This document shows, one piece after another, positions 36,290-46,943 of a stretch of DNA of 64,000 nucleotides (within the stretch, counting starts at the first letter, position 1; each line of letters starts with the position of its first letter). The position numbers were made by a program, and so were the translations under genes. The notes beneath the pieces are model-generated. The model worked only from the letters and a program-made list of their open reading frames with translations. It searched no databases and had not been told where the DNA came from. This DNA comes from Megascapheus bottae (Eukaryota > Chordata > Mammalia > Rodentia > Geomyidae), in assembly GCA_024803745.1 (NCBI GenBank), contig JANJXV010000010.1:31021525-31085524 (forward strand), written 5' to 3'.

Positions 36290-36402
36290 AAAATCAGAAC
36301 TAGGAGATGTGGCTCAAGTCGTAGAGTGTCAGTAGAGGAAGCAGGCCAAGCAAGCAATAGACTCTAAGTTCAAGTCTATATGCCAACCAAAAAAAAAAAA
36401 GT
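36290..36402 (+). mobile_element. ID-like tRNA SINE, old
   Basis: 'gatgtggctcaagtcgtaga' and 'ctaagttcaagtctatatgc', then an A-tail. Confidence 0.6.
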
Positions 36403-36684
36403 TGCATTGGGAATCAGAGTTAGGGACCTTTAAAGTACACAGCTCTTCTGTCAAGATGGAAAACTTGGAAGGCTCCACTTCAATCACAAAAGCAAAGTAG
36501 ATTTGGGAATTGTGACCTCTTCTGGATCTTTCTTCTGAGAGCTGACTCAGCCCTCCACTACGTAGTTTACAAAAATATATTTGTATTTATCTTGTAAGTA
36601 TTCTACCACAAGTACTTAGCAAAAACAGGAAGTGAATTCAACTAACTTGAACATTAGGTATGAACCTTCCTGTATCTCATTTGA

Positions 36685-36770
36685 ACATGCCTGAGGCTCA
36701 CAGAAGGGAAGAAACATGCCAAAATTTACCAGGTCTATTAATTGACAAAAGGGCCATAATTCAAAGCCAT
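36685..36770 (-). repeat. MIR fossil (tentative)
   Basis: 'cctgaggctcacagaaggga', 'gaaacatgccaaaatttacc' and 'gggccataattcaaa'. Confidence 0.45.
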
Positions 36771-37141
36771 ACTAGAGGCATGGCCTAAATACACAGCCAT
36801 AAATTTACTGCATCCACGTATAAAACTCTGCCTATATAACTGGGAGAATGAGATGGTTCTGGGTGGCAAAAGAACTTGCTTGCCTAGGACTAAGTATTTT
36901 CTATGACTTGCAGTTTTAACCAAAAGGCAAAGACATCTCCTGATGGTTGGCTAATGTTTTGGGATTTTGAAGGGCTCTTAGGTATACTATATAACCCTAT
37001 TTTAGTATTTTTTTTTCTATTCACGACTCTCTATCGATATTCTGTGATTGGGCCTTGTCCTGAGTTTCAGGCCTAGGGGGAAAAATGTCTTGAAATTTAA
37101 AATAATGTCTTTAAATGAATAAATATCATTAGACCTTTCAG

Positions 37142-37378
37142 GGAGCCAGTGTCTCTCTCCTGTTATTCTAGCTACTGAGGAGGCCGACATCTAGGATCAC
37201 AGTTTAGAGCTAGCTGGGGCAGGAAAGTCAATGAGACTCTTAAGTTAGCCACCAGAAAACCAGAAATGGTGATGTGGCTCAAAGAGGCAGAGCAAAAGAG
37301 CCTTAAGCAAAAGAGCTCAGGGACAGCACCCAGGTCCTCAATTCAAGCCCCACAACTAACAAAACAAAGCAAAACAAA
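37142..37378 (+). mobile_element. 7SL/B1-like + tRNA-like composite SINE, diverged
   Basis: Decayed head ('gctactgaggaggccgacat'), linker 'atgagactcttaagttagcc' and right half ending CAATTCAAGCCCC with an A/C tail. Confidence 0.8.
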
Positions 37379-37455
37379 AGGCTACTAGACCTAAGAGTCC
37401 ATTTGTAATGTACTTTGAGTCTTTATTGAAGTCTTGAAATTCCTATTAAACTTGA

Positions 37456-37525
37456 TTTTGGAGTGTGGGCATATAGTTTAGTGGTAGAATGCTTGCCTAC
37501 CATGAACAAATTTTTGAACCCCAGA
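37456..37525 (+). mobile_element. ID-like tRNA SINE fragment
   Basis: 'tagtttagtggtagaatgct' and 'aatttttgaaccccag'. The CA-rich end follows. Confidence 0.55.
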
Positions 37526-37806
37526 AATGAGCATGCACGCACACACTTCAATAGTGCAAGTAGACATTGGCAGGTTGAGATACTTTCTATTTTCTTTTTG
37601 TTTGTTTTTGGAGATGATGTGCTGTAACAAAATGAGTGAGCCTGTGACAAGGGGTTTTATTGCAGCAGCTTTCCTCATGAGAGGAGAAACAAGCAGATCA
37701 GAAGTGGGTGACAAACAGAAAATTTCCCAAAGATGTTATACAAAGCCAGTAAGTCTAGCCAGGGAAATTCAAAGGAAAGCCATGAAACACCATTCAGTAA
37801 GATGAG

Positions 37807-38014
37807 TTTTTTATTTTTGTTTTTGTATTTTACAACCCTGGGGCTTAAATTCAGAGTCTGGGCACTGTCCTTGAGCTTTCTCAAGGCTAGCTCTCTACCA
37901 CTTGAACCACAGCACCATTTCTGGCTTTTTCTGTGTATGTTGTACCAAGAAATCTATCCCAGCACTTCATGCATGATAGGCAAGCACTCTACCACTAGGC
38001 CACACCCACAGCCC
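37807..38014 (-). mobile_element. IDL-Geo SINE
   Basis: Reverse dimer with scattered changes. The tail is T/G-rich and the left half ends CCACACCCACAGCCC. Confidence 0.88.
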
Positions 38015-38332
38015 AAGTATGATTTTATTTTTTTACGCAAATAGTAATGAGAGTAGAAAGAAATTGAAATCTTCCTACATTGCTGATGGGATGATGACAT
38101 GGATGGAAAGTATTCTGGCTGTTCCTTAAGTGCTTAATCAGCTTCTGTTTCCTTCTTTGGAGACAGTTCAGATACTAAGAATTCGTTTCTATTGTTGAAG
38201 GTAACTGAAAAGAAAACATAAAATAATTTCTTTCAAATCATTACAAATTTTAAATTTTACCAGAATACATTAATTGTACAAAGGGGCTTCATACTTATAA
38301 CATGCACATACATATATGTACTTTTATCAAAT

Positions 38333-38335
<3 letters not shown>

Positions 38336-38373
<38 letters not shown>
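38336..38373. repeat. (CT)n microsatellite
   Basis: A perfect CT run joins the T-tail of the reverse SINE that follows. Confidence 0.95.
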
Positions 38374-38382
<9 letters not shown>

Positions 38383-38610
38383 TTTTTTTTTTTTGGTTGT
38401 GTGGCTTGAATTCTGGGCCTGGGCACGGAACTTTCAGCTCAAGGCTACCACTCTACCTCTTGAGCCACAGTGCTACTTCCAGTTTTCTAGTAGTTAATTA
38501 GAGATGAGTATCACAGTCTATAGTGCCCAGGCTGGCTTTGAACTGCAATCCTCAGATCTCAGCCTCCTGAGTAGCTAGGATTATAGGTGTGAGCTACCTC
38601 ACTCAGCTAA
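38374..38610 (-). mobile_element. 7SL/B1-like + tRNA-like composite SINE
   Basis: Long T-run, tRNA-like right half ('ctcttgagccacagtgctac'), linker 'gttaattagagatgagtatc' and B1-like head 'cctgagtagctaggattata'. Confidence 0.88.
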
Positions 38611-38949
38611 ATTTTATCTTATTTATATTAGTTAACTCATCTTTCTCCTCCGCCCTTCAAACAATTTTGGTAGGTTTCCTTATGCTCTTTTGATATAACA
38701 CATATAATGTACTTCTACAATGTTTACCCTCCATTACCCTCAACTTTGCCCAAATAATTAAAAATTTTAAAGTCGACATATTTTCTAAAATTGTCTTTAG
38801 AGTATAAGAAAAGTTCCTCTTTTCACTTATACAGATTGGCTTTTCCAGAAGGTCATGTTGTTTCCAAGTTAATAACTTTTATTTTGTTTAATAAGATTTT
38901 TTTTAATCCTACCTATACAGGTATAGGATCAGTGACCTACATAGCATCT

Positions 38950-39095
38950 GTCAGGTGTGGTTTCTGGAGTCATACTCTCTGGGTTTAAACTTTGATTCTG
39001 CCATTTATTTAGTCATGTAACCTTTTTGTGTCTCATTTTCTTCTCTATAAACTAGAATAGCAATGTCATCTGTTTCGTAGTTATTAAATTAGGTT
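38950..39095 (+). repeat. MIR fossil
   Basis: 'ctctgggtttaaactttgat', 'tctgccatttatttagtcat' and 'tgtctcattttcttctctat' are in MIR order. Confidence 0.7.
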
Positions 39096-39386
39096 TTGTG
39101 TATATGTGTGCACATGTAAATATATATAAAGATATAAAGCAGTGTCAAGTACTATGTGCATGCATCAGCTTTATTGTCTTGATTTAGCCAACTACACATT
39201 CAGTCTAAAGCAACAAGCTAATCTTAGCCATGCAATGTACTTGCATCACTTGGGAATTTGTGTTTTACCAAAGAAGCCAAGCATGAGTTCAACTGGTGCT
39301 TTCTCTACAGAATTCTAAGAAAGTTGTCTAGGCCAAATTGATTAAAGCATGAAAAGGATAACTAAAGCTAAGTCTGGAATTTTTTT

Positions 39387-39578
39387 TTTTTTTTGCCAGT
39401 CATGGGCTTGAACTCAGGGCCTGAGCACTGTCCTTGGACTTTCTCAAGGCTAGAACTCTACCACTTGAGCCACAGCACCACTTCCAGCTTTTTTCTATGT
39501 ATGTGGTACCGAGGAATCGAACCTGGGTCTTCATGCATGCTAGGCAAGCACTTTAACCACTAGGCCAAACTCCTGGCC
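39387..39578 (-). mobile_element. IDL-Geo SINE with target-site duplication
   Basis: Near-intact reverse dimer. CTGGAATTTTTTT occurs at 39374-39386 and 39579-39591. Confidence 0.94.
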
Positions 39579-39913
39579 CTGGAATTTTTTTAAAAGAAAG
39601 AAAAAGTCTGCAAAATCTTAGTTTTTTTTTTAATGTTAATTTGAATAGGACTTGAAGAACTTTTATATCTCTATTATTTTGGGACATGTTTATTTCTTTT
39701 GTGAATAAATCTGCTACCCAGGTCAGAAACATTAGGATAATAATGAGTTAAAAATATTTGTTTCTTATGAGAATAGATTTTTTAAGTATTACATGTAAAA
39801 ATTTCACATTTGCTATCGCAAATAAATAATGTTCTTTTCTTTTCTTTGGATGCAAGTACATGCATGTTCAAAATACTAGAATTTATTTTCTGTCCTGCTT
39901 TAAATAAAAATCT

Positions 39914-40129
39914 TGGGCCTGGAGTTTAGCCTAGTGATAGAGTGCTTACCTAGCATGCATGAAGCCCTGGGCTCCATTCCTTGGTCCCACATACATAGAA
40001 AACGCTGGAAGTGGTGCTGTGGCTCAAGTGGTAGGGCTCTAGTTTTGAGAAAACTCAAGGACAGTTCTCAGGCCCTGTGTTCAAGCCCCAGGACTGGCAA
40101 AAAAACAAAACAAAACAAAACAAAACAAA
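39914..40129 (+). mobile_element. IDL-Geo SINE
   Basis: Complete dimer with a (CAAAA)n tail. A box is TAGCCTAGTGATAG; the B box is altered. Confidence 0.9.
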
Positions 40130-41448
40130 TGCTTGGCGAGGCTGAATTACTTATGTGAACAAAATTTTACGTACTAACATAAACAGAGACATGGATAGTG
40201 AGTATGGATAGGAAATGTTTAATAACTGATCTAGATAGTATTACCAGAATGTCATTTTACTGGGGCCCTAGTCTATAAAGTTTAGTTGCACTTCATATAA
40301 GTGGTTTATGCCAGAGTTTAAAAAACACCATTCTTCTCAACTACTTGAAAGTGGATATAATTTTGATTCATAACTGAGAAAATGTGAATGAATGACTTTT
40401 ATTCAAAAAGGGAAAAAAATTCTATGTGTTTATCCCAAACCTTGAGGACACTGGCTATCCTTTGGGAAGGACCATACAGGTAAGACTGCAAGGAATATAG
40501 ATTTAGCAGAGCAGTGATGACTTGTCCAGCAGGCAGAGGAGTTACAAGGTGAGCCGTTGAATGGATTTGAGGTAGTTCTTGATCAGATGAGGTGCCTTAT
40601 CTGCTATAGTCAAATAGGATCCCCAAGGATCTCTTGGGGAACTGAAATATGTTGCTATGGCAGGTCACCCATAGGTGGCAGGTAGGGTGAAATTCAGAGC
40701 ACAGACTTGACTGAATCCCAGTTGAATCTCTTATACATGGGATAAAGCAAAATTGGGAAATTAGTCGTACATTCAGAGCTGTATCTGCACCTATATACTG
40801 AAGAGAATCAAGTCTCTGTTTTAGTTGTAAAACAATTTTAAACTTATGGTTTCTGTAGATCGGGATTCTGAGCATAGTTGATCTGGCCTTAGAGGTGTGA
40901 TTTCTTATCTCAAGGACTGACTGAGGAAGAATGTGCCTCCAAACTCCCTACTGGTTGTGGGGGGACCTAAGTGTATCACTGGCTGTTGGTTACAGGTATC
41001 AGTTCCTTCCCAGGTGGACTTTTTTCCTAGGGTGGCCCAGAAGATGGTAGTTGGCTGTCTTAGAGGGGGAGAGGGAGTCCTTTTGTAACCAGCTTATCTG
41101 GGAATTATTTCATCACTTTTGTTCAGATATTATTCCAGCCCCCTAATCCCAAGGGGACTTATAGGAGGAAGGAACAATGTGAGTCAGCCCAGTGGTCTAC
41201 CATGTATGTAAGCGTGTGCCAGAAAGGAGTTCTCAGGATTAAAAGTTCCTGGCAATAACTGGCTGTCTCCACTGATTAAGGACAGCTGAATATGACACCT
41301 AGAAAGAGCCACTCTTGATTTCTTACTGTATTTTGTAAATGAAATATGAATCAGCTAATAGACTCATTGCTAGAGTTTTTTGTTGTTGTTGTTTGTTTGT
41401 TTTGGAAAATCACGATAGTTCTTGTGGGATAATGAAGATGAACTTAAA
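40130..41448. other. Unique sequence, no gene seen
   Basis: No repeat or exon recognised. A short GTTGTTTGTTTG run lies near 41385. Confidence 0.45.
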
Positions 41449-41580
41449 GGTGGAGGATGAGGTAGTGCGTGCCTGAAATCCCAGCTACTTAGGAGGCAGA
41501 GGTGGAGGCTCTTGAGGTGGAAGCCAGCCTAGGAGAGGTTAGTGAGAACTGATCTTGAAAATAAAATGAATTAAAAAAAT
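41449..41580 (+). mobile_element. Monomeric 7SL/B1-like SINE
   Basis: 'gaggtagtgcgtgcctgaaa', 'tcccagctacttaggaggca' and 'gaagccagcctaggagaggt', then an AAAATAAAATG tail. A 7SL-derived monomer with no tRNA-like right half. Confidence 0.68.
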
Positions 41581-41590
41581 TTAATTAATT

Positions 41591-41783
41591 GGGGCCGGGA
41601 GTTTGGCCTAGTGGTAGAGTGCTTGCCTAGCATGCACGAAGACCTGGGTTCGATTCCTCGGTACCACATACACAGCAAAAAGCCAGAAGCGGTGCTGTGG
41701 CTCAAGTGGTAGAGCCCTAGCCTTGAGAAAATCCAGGGACAGTGCTCAGGCCCTGAGCTCAAGCCCAGGACTGGCAAAAAAAA
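41591..41783 (+). mobile_element. IDL-Geo SINE, young; good reference copy
   Basis: Left half TTTGGCCTAGTGGTAGAGTG and GGTTCGATTCC; right half AGAAGCGGTGCTGTGGCTCA to GAGCTCAAGCCCAGGACTGG. TTAATTAAT flanks at 41581-41589 and 41784-41792. Confidence 0.95.
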
Positions 41784-41794
41784 TTAATTAATGG

Positions 41795-42107
41795 GTAGAG
41801 GCATGATTCAAGTGGTAGAGCACCTGGCTAACAAGCATAAGTTCTTAGTTCTAAGCCCAGTCCTGCAAAAATAAGTTTTAAAAAATAATAAAAAGTAAAT
41901 AAATATGAAATTAACATGACATCTAGGATTGGTAGAGTGGCTCACACCTGCCTAGCAAGTATGAGACATTAAGTTCCAAACCCAAGTATCACTAAACTAA
42001 CAAACAAAAATAAACAAATAAATATAAAAACGAAATAGCTGGAGCTGTACCTCAAGTAATCGAGTGCCTTCCTAGCAAGTATGAGGCTTTGGTTCAATTC
42101 CTCTGAG
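41795..42107 (+). mobile_element. Three consecutive ID-like tRNA SINE copies
   Basis: Copies at about 41795-41875, 41925-42020 and 42033-42107 each carry a gene-box order such as 'gattcaagtggtagagcacc' followed by 'cctagcaagtatgag' and a C-rich B-box region. All are diverged. Confidence 0.65.
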
Positions 42108-42187
42108 AAGGAGATGATATTTGAAGATGTTACATTTCTATAACACAGAATATGATTCCACTATTGAAAAGTTTATTATTGTCATTG

Positions 42188-42283
42188 TTACTACTATGAT
42201 CACAGTGTTGAGCACTGAATCCAGAAACTTGAACGTGCTGAACAAGCACTCTACCTTTGAGCTGTAACCCTGGCCCCCAAAAG
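42188..42283 (-). mobile_element. ID-like tRNA SINE, old
   Basis: 'gtgctgaacaagcactctac' and 'ctttgagctgtaaccctggc', the usual reverse head of an ID-like element. Confidence 0.6.
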
Positions 42284-42386
42284 CTATTAACCACCAATAC
42301 AGTTGCTGATAAACAAGGAGTGGTCCTAAAGTTGAAAGGTTCATGTAATGAATATAATTTTCATGAAGGTAAAGAAAAATAGTTTA

Positions 42387-42594
42387 GCCAGGCACTGGTG
42401 GCTCACACCTGTAATCCTAGTGACTCAGAAGGCTGAGATCTGAGAATCACAGTTCAAAGCCAGTCTGGGCACCAAAGTTCATGAGACTCTTATCTCCAAT
42501 CAATCACCAGTTGTGGCTCAAAATGGTAGAGGTCTGGCCTTGAGCTGAAGAGCTGAGGGTCAGAGTCCAGGCCTAGAGTTCAAGTCCCACCACC
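42387..42594 (+). mobile_element. 7SL/B1-like + tRNA-like composite SINE
   Basis: Clear head AGCCAGGCACTGGTGGCTCA and 'cacctgtaatcctagtgact', linker 'catgagactcttatctccaa', right half ending GAGTTCAAGTCCC. Confidence 0.88.
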
Positions 42595-42596
42595 CC

Positions 42597-42736
42597 AGTC
42601 CTGGGGCTAGAACTCCAGACCTGACTACTGTTCTTTACAACACTACTTCTGGCTTTTTCTATGTATGTGGTATTGAGGAATCCAAACCAGGGCTTCATGC
42701 ATGCTAGGCAAGCACTTTACCAATGCTCCCAGCCTA
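42597..42736 (-). mobile_element. IDL-Geo SINE, internally deleted
   Basis: Reverse copy that lacks part of the right half ('ctactgttctttacaacact') but keeps GCATGCTAGGCAAGCACTTT. Confidence 0.78.
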
Positions 42737-42820
42737 AGAAAAATATTTTACCAATATATCACATGTCTCATTTAATGATCATTTTATTGGGAAAACAGTG
42801 GGTTTGAGTATAATCTCATT

Positions 42821-42844
42821 TGTCCAATCATACCTGATTGGACA
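42821..42844. repeat. 10-bp perfect inverted repeat around CCAAT/ATTGG
   Basis: TGTCCAATCA, loop TACC, TGATTGGACA. Each arm contains a CCAAT pentamer. Confidence 0.9.
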
Positions 42845-44385
42845 GGTTTGTAAGACTGAAAGATTGCATGAGAAAGAAGAATTTTCATAGAAAATGAATG
42901 AAAACTCTCCAAAACTATTAGGACTGTGGGATTATATGTCATTTTAAGCAAGGGTGGCTGGTTCTGGAGCTTAGGCTTCTTAGACTGGTGAATTGGGGGA
43001 AGGTAAACAGGTTGGGACAACAAAGGGAAGAAAAAGACTTGTTGTTGCAGACTCTACTGGGTGCTTTCTTCTGTGACAAGGGTTGTTCCTTTCCTCTTAG
43101 TAGGGAGGGAAAAGTAGAAATTTATTATCGACTTTTAGATAGAAAAGGGGAGGACAAGAGAAATCAGTCCTCTGAAAGTAGCTGCAAGCCACTTGCACAA
43201 TAACTCAAAGACTTCATAAAATTTTTATTATCATCAAATTTTGCATGAGGATTCAACCATATCTATTTTCTACATTTGAAAATACGAAACAAACCTAAAA
43301 TTTATATTTTTAAAAAATGTTTCACATCAAGCTGAAAGCTTTCAATTGCCATACATGTTAAGGCAGTTCTAGACTGTCAGTCTTAATGCAAGTTCTGTCA
43401 ATTACTGAGCATTCTATGGCACCACACTGGAAACTTCACAAATCTCCCTTCATGTGGTTTCCCAATGGCCCCAGAAGACAGGGATTGTATAAATCATTCC
43501 CCAGGAAGGCCTCACAACCAAATCAACTCGATTAACATACAGGCTTCTATTGACTGGGTAGCTATTAAAATATGACTCAAAAAATTAAAAATGACCAGAA
43601 CCTTAGAGAAAAAGATATTTCTAGGAAATGTGAGGTAGGGACAATGAATTCCCCCCCCCACCCCTGCTCTGCCCCAGAACATTCCTCAACTCCTGTCATT
43701 CTTTAAGAGCTTTCCATGTAGAAAAAGTTTTGAGCAATAACCTCTCTGGTCTTATTTACAACACTGACACTTTCTAACTGAAAATGGAAATAGCTCCTTT
43801 TACAGCTCTCAGAGGAAAGTTCTGGAGAAAGGAGCTGTCCTGAGCTATGCTCAGCCTGGGTTCTTACCTAGCCTTAAAGAACAGAGTATAAATAAGTGAC
43901 TTGTACTTGACTGTTGAATAGAGCTGGCTCTTCTGTGTATCAACTCACAGAGAGTGCTCAGAGACTATCTTCAGGTAATTGCTATGTCTATGCCCTCCAT
44001 TCATTCTCTAAGCAACCTAGCCGCACACCCTACTGCTTCTGACTCGATTCTCTGGTTCACTGGTTCTCAGAATGTCGTGTGAATTAGGTTTGTAAGGGAG
44101 AAAAGGAAAATAGTTTTAATCATTTCACTTTCCAATAAAGTTGAACAAACTATCCCCAAAGAACTCCTTTTTATTATTTCTAAATGGAATATTTCTACCC
44201 TTCCATACAAATTTCTTTAATTAGAAGCTAATTTCTACAGATGTCATATTTTGTGATCTTTGCTCAGTTTTAGGCCAAATATAGCAATTTCTACTGTCTC
44301 ATTTTTTTCTTCCTCTTCTTTGAAAGCAAATGTATTCTAAAAGTCTGTTAAGTAGACTTAAAGGTGAAGTTATATAGATTTTCCT
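42845..44385. other. SINE-free stretch containing the candidate TATA exon
   Basis: No SINE or L1 in about 1.5 kb, in contrast to the cluster just upstream. Contains a C-run at 43652-43662 and the TATA/donor pair at 43887-43980. Confidence 0.45.
43887..43974 (+). promoter_or_regulatory. Candidate TATA promoter with a short non-coding first exon
   Basis: TATAAATA at 43887-43894 is followed about 25-30 bases later by plausible start sites (about 43917), then by roughly 58 bases without an ATG that end TTCAG|GTAATT, a 5' splice donor at 43975. It sits in a SINE-free stretch (42740-44380). This arrangement fits a tissue-restricted promoter, either for a separate gene or as an alternative upstream start of the gene at 49867, about 6 kb downstream on the same strand. 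Motif-only evidence. Confidence 0.3.
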
Positions 44386-44528
44386 TGAAGACCCAGGTTC
44401 GATTCCTTGGTACCACATATATAGAAAAAGCCAGAAGTGGTGCTGAGGCTCAAGTGGTAGAGTTCTAGCCTTGAGAAAGTCCAAGGACAGTGCTCAGGCC
44501 CTGAGCTCAAGCCCAGGGAAAAAAAAGA
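44386..44528 (+). mobile_element. 5'-truncated IDL-Geo SINE
   Basis: Starts within the left half (GAAGACCCAGGTTCGATTCC) and continues to a short A-tail. The A-box region is missing, so it could not be transcribed from its own promoter. Confidence 0.85.
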
Positions 44529-45134
44529 TAGTTAAATAACTAAATTAATAATTTAAGTTTAGTGGCATATTTTTCTACTCATTTAAATTTCAAAATTAAC
44601 TGGATTGCATTTTCTGCCACGTTACTTCACAGGATTTTTTTTAGAAAGAATCTGTTGCAGACTAAAAAATTGCAGCCAATTCTTAACTTATATAATTGGT
44701 GTGCCTGTCACTAAAAAAACAAGTGAAACTCTTGTTTTCACCAAGCTATGTTGAAATTTGGAGTGAATTTTTATAAATTCCCTAATTGTTTCCACTTTAT
44801 ATAACATGTGAATATACTAATAAATGCATTCCTTTTAAAACTACTACAATGACTAGACAATAACTTTGAGCTAGATTCAACTCATATACTAGCTAAAGAC
44901 TTACTTCTGCTTACAAGTGTGGACTTTTCCCTCGGGGCAATTTTTGGGTGAACTGCTGCTTGGATAATGCCTAGCAATCAGTAGACTTTCTCTGTAGACT
45001 ATACCTAAAGGCTGGAGCTGTTTCAAAAGGGGAACACAGGGTATATCAATGTTGGAAAATGAATACTGCCGACCATCCGAGACATCAGCCCAGGAAACCT
45101 TAGTTAACATCCTGGGCAAATGTGTGCAGGGTGG

Positions 45135-45270
45135 CAGATCACCTTCTTACCTCCCTACCTTTCATCCCTGAAGACTCAGGTTCAATACCAGCCTCCTCAC
45201 AGGAGTTTCTTCATAGTTATTGAGTTATTGCCTTTGTTCTCTAATACTCTGAGTATCCATTTATTCTAGC
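45135..45270 (+). repeat. L2-like fossil (tentative)
   Basis: 'cctacctttcatccctgaag' and 'caggttcaataccagcctcc' resemble the L2 3' region. Confidence 0.35.
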
Positions 45271-45308
45271 ATTTGAGACATTTCATTAGAGAGGAAAGAC
45301 AACAATAT

Positions 45309-45351
45309 AGAGACAGAGAGAGAGACAGAGACAGAGACAGAGACAGAGAGA
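45309..45351. repeat. (GACAGA)n-type simple repeat
   Basis: Alternating GAGAGA and GACAGA units. Confidence 0.85.
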
Positions 45352-45678
45352 CTGTGTGCTTCCATCTACCACACCCAACTATGGATACTTCAAGACAGTG
45401 ACTGTTGATACTTGAACCCAAGAAGTACCCTATAAGAGCAGCCATCTGGCTAGCACATTGATGAACATGAGGAAGAGAAGGTATGAAATAGTGTTGCCTG
45501 AATATATATGACATATTCTTTATTGCATCCTCCTCCACTCTTCTGTTAGGTCTTCTAAAGTCGGCAGTTCAGATCCTTATAATTTTTGGAGCGTACCATA
45601 TTATTTCATGTATCTCCCTGCCTTTAAATTTTCACTTTGGAAAGGTGAGGGTTGTTGGTGAAAATTATATCCATTTTT

Positions 45679-45871
45679 TTTTTTTTGCCAGTCCTGGGCT
45701 TGAGCTCAGGGCCTGAGCACTGTCCTTGGACTTTCTCAAGGCTAGAGCTCTACCACTTGAGCCTCAGCACCATTTCTGGCTTTTTTTCTATGTATGTGGT
45801 ACAGAGGAATCGAACCCGGTCTTCGTGTATGCTAGGCAAGCACTCAACCACTAGGCCAAACTCCCAGCCCC
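45679..45871 (-). mobile_element. IDL-Geo SINE with near-perfect target-site duplication
   Basis: Intact reverse dimer. AATTATATCCATTTTT (45663-45678) and AATTACATCCATTTTT (45872-45887) differ by one base. Confidence 0.95.
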
Positions 45872-46337
45872 AATTACATCCATTTTTAAAGTCTCAGGTC
45901 ATGTATCATTTTCCTTAAGAAAACATTGGCATCAGTCTCTACTTTCCTTCTTTCCAAAGTGGAACTGGATGTCTCTTTGTTGTGCTCTCAAAACAAAGGT
46001 TGTCTTGCTGTAGGCAAGACTATAGCAAGACAGTGTAAGGATGTGTTTCACTCTTAAAAGGAATCAAGATCATTATTTCTCATATTTTGATAAACAAGCT
46101 GACTTGACTCTGACTCTATAAGACTCAAGTGCAAACTGTCACATATATGAAAATATCTTGTGATATTCCATTGATAGAACTAAACCACAAAAGAAACCCT
46201 TAATCCATATCAAAGATTAGTAAAGTATATGTTTTAAATCAAAAGAAAGTATCTATGATTCACATTTTATCATTTGTTTGTGTCAAACATGTATTATATA
46301 GAAATGATAGGGTTAGAGGAAATTTATTCCCCTTTAT

Positions 46338-46400
46338 AGATTGTGAGTTTCTTGAGGACAGGGGTCCATGTCTTGCTGGACTTGGTAGCATCTGTGTCTG
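46338..46400 (+). repeat. L2-like fossil
   Basis: 'tagattgtgagtttcttgag' and 'gacaggggtccatgtcttgc' match a common L2 segment. Confidence 0.5.
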
Positions 46401-46417
46401 AGAAGGCTATTTAGCCT

Positions 46418-46450
46418 TCCCACCTCCCACCTCCCACCTCCCTCTCTCTT
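46418..46450. repeat. (CCTCCCA)n and CT-rich simple repeat
   Basis: Three to four CCCACCT units, then CTCTCTCT, at the tail end of the reverse SINE that follows. Confidence 0.85.
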
Positions 46451-46469
46451 TCTTCACCCTTCTTATGGA

Positions 46470-46629
46470 TTGAACAGTGCTCTACCACCTGAGCCACAAT
46501 TCAATTTCTGGCTTTTTTGAGTAGTTTGCTGGAGTTGAGTCCCACAGACTTTCCAGCCTAAGCTGGCTTCAAAGATTGCAGCCTCCTGAGTAGCCAGGAT
46601 AACAGGCTTGAGCCACAGGCATCTGGCTT
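46470..46629 (-). mobile_element. 7SL/B1-like + tRNA-like composite SINE, decayed
   Basis: 'gctctaccacctgagccaca', a linker and 'cctgagtagccaggataaca'. Several deletions. Confidence 0.7.
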
Positions 46630-46698
46630 CTAAGGGATTGTTTAGTCAAATGGAATAGGGTTTCAACAATTAGTCCTTTTAGCATTTATTCATTACAG

Positions 46699-46712
46699 TC
46701 ACTAGGGGGCAA
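46699..46712 (+). promoter_or_regulatory. CTCF-like motif
   Basis: The sequence TCACTAGGGGGCAA matches the commonly used CTCF core CCASYAGRKGGCRS at 12 of 14 positions, including the whole AGGGGGC centre. It lies outside any SINE I recognise, about 2.3 kb upstream of the CpG island. Occupancy is inferred. Confidence 0.4.
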
Positions 46713-46883
46713 TGCAATTGTATTCCTTTGTAATGATTATCTTAAAGTGCATGGGGGGGAACGTGTGGCATAAACTGTCACCAACAGTAGTATTCTATGT
46801 ATATGTTTCTCTTGATTATTTAGATGAGTTGGTTGATTCCAGCTTTTCTAAACAACAAAGGGATTGACTAGGAAGCATCACCT

Positions 46884-46943
46884 TATTGAGTTATTTGATA
46901 TGGATAATAACTCAATATGGAGTTATTCAATATTCAGTGGTAA
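46884..46943. repeat. Overlapping inverted repeats (alternative hairpins)
   Basis: TATTGAGTTATT (46884-46895) pairs with AATAACTCAATA (46906-46917), a 12-bp stem. The second arm also pairs with GAGTTATT (46920-46927) through its AATAACTC, so two mutually exclusive hairpins are possible. Confidence 0.85.
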
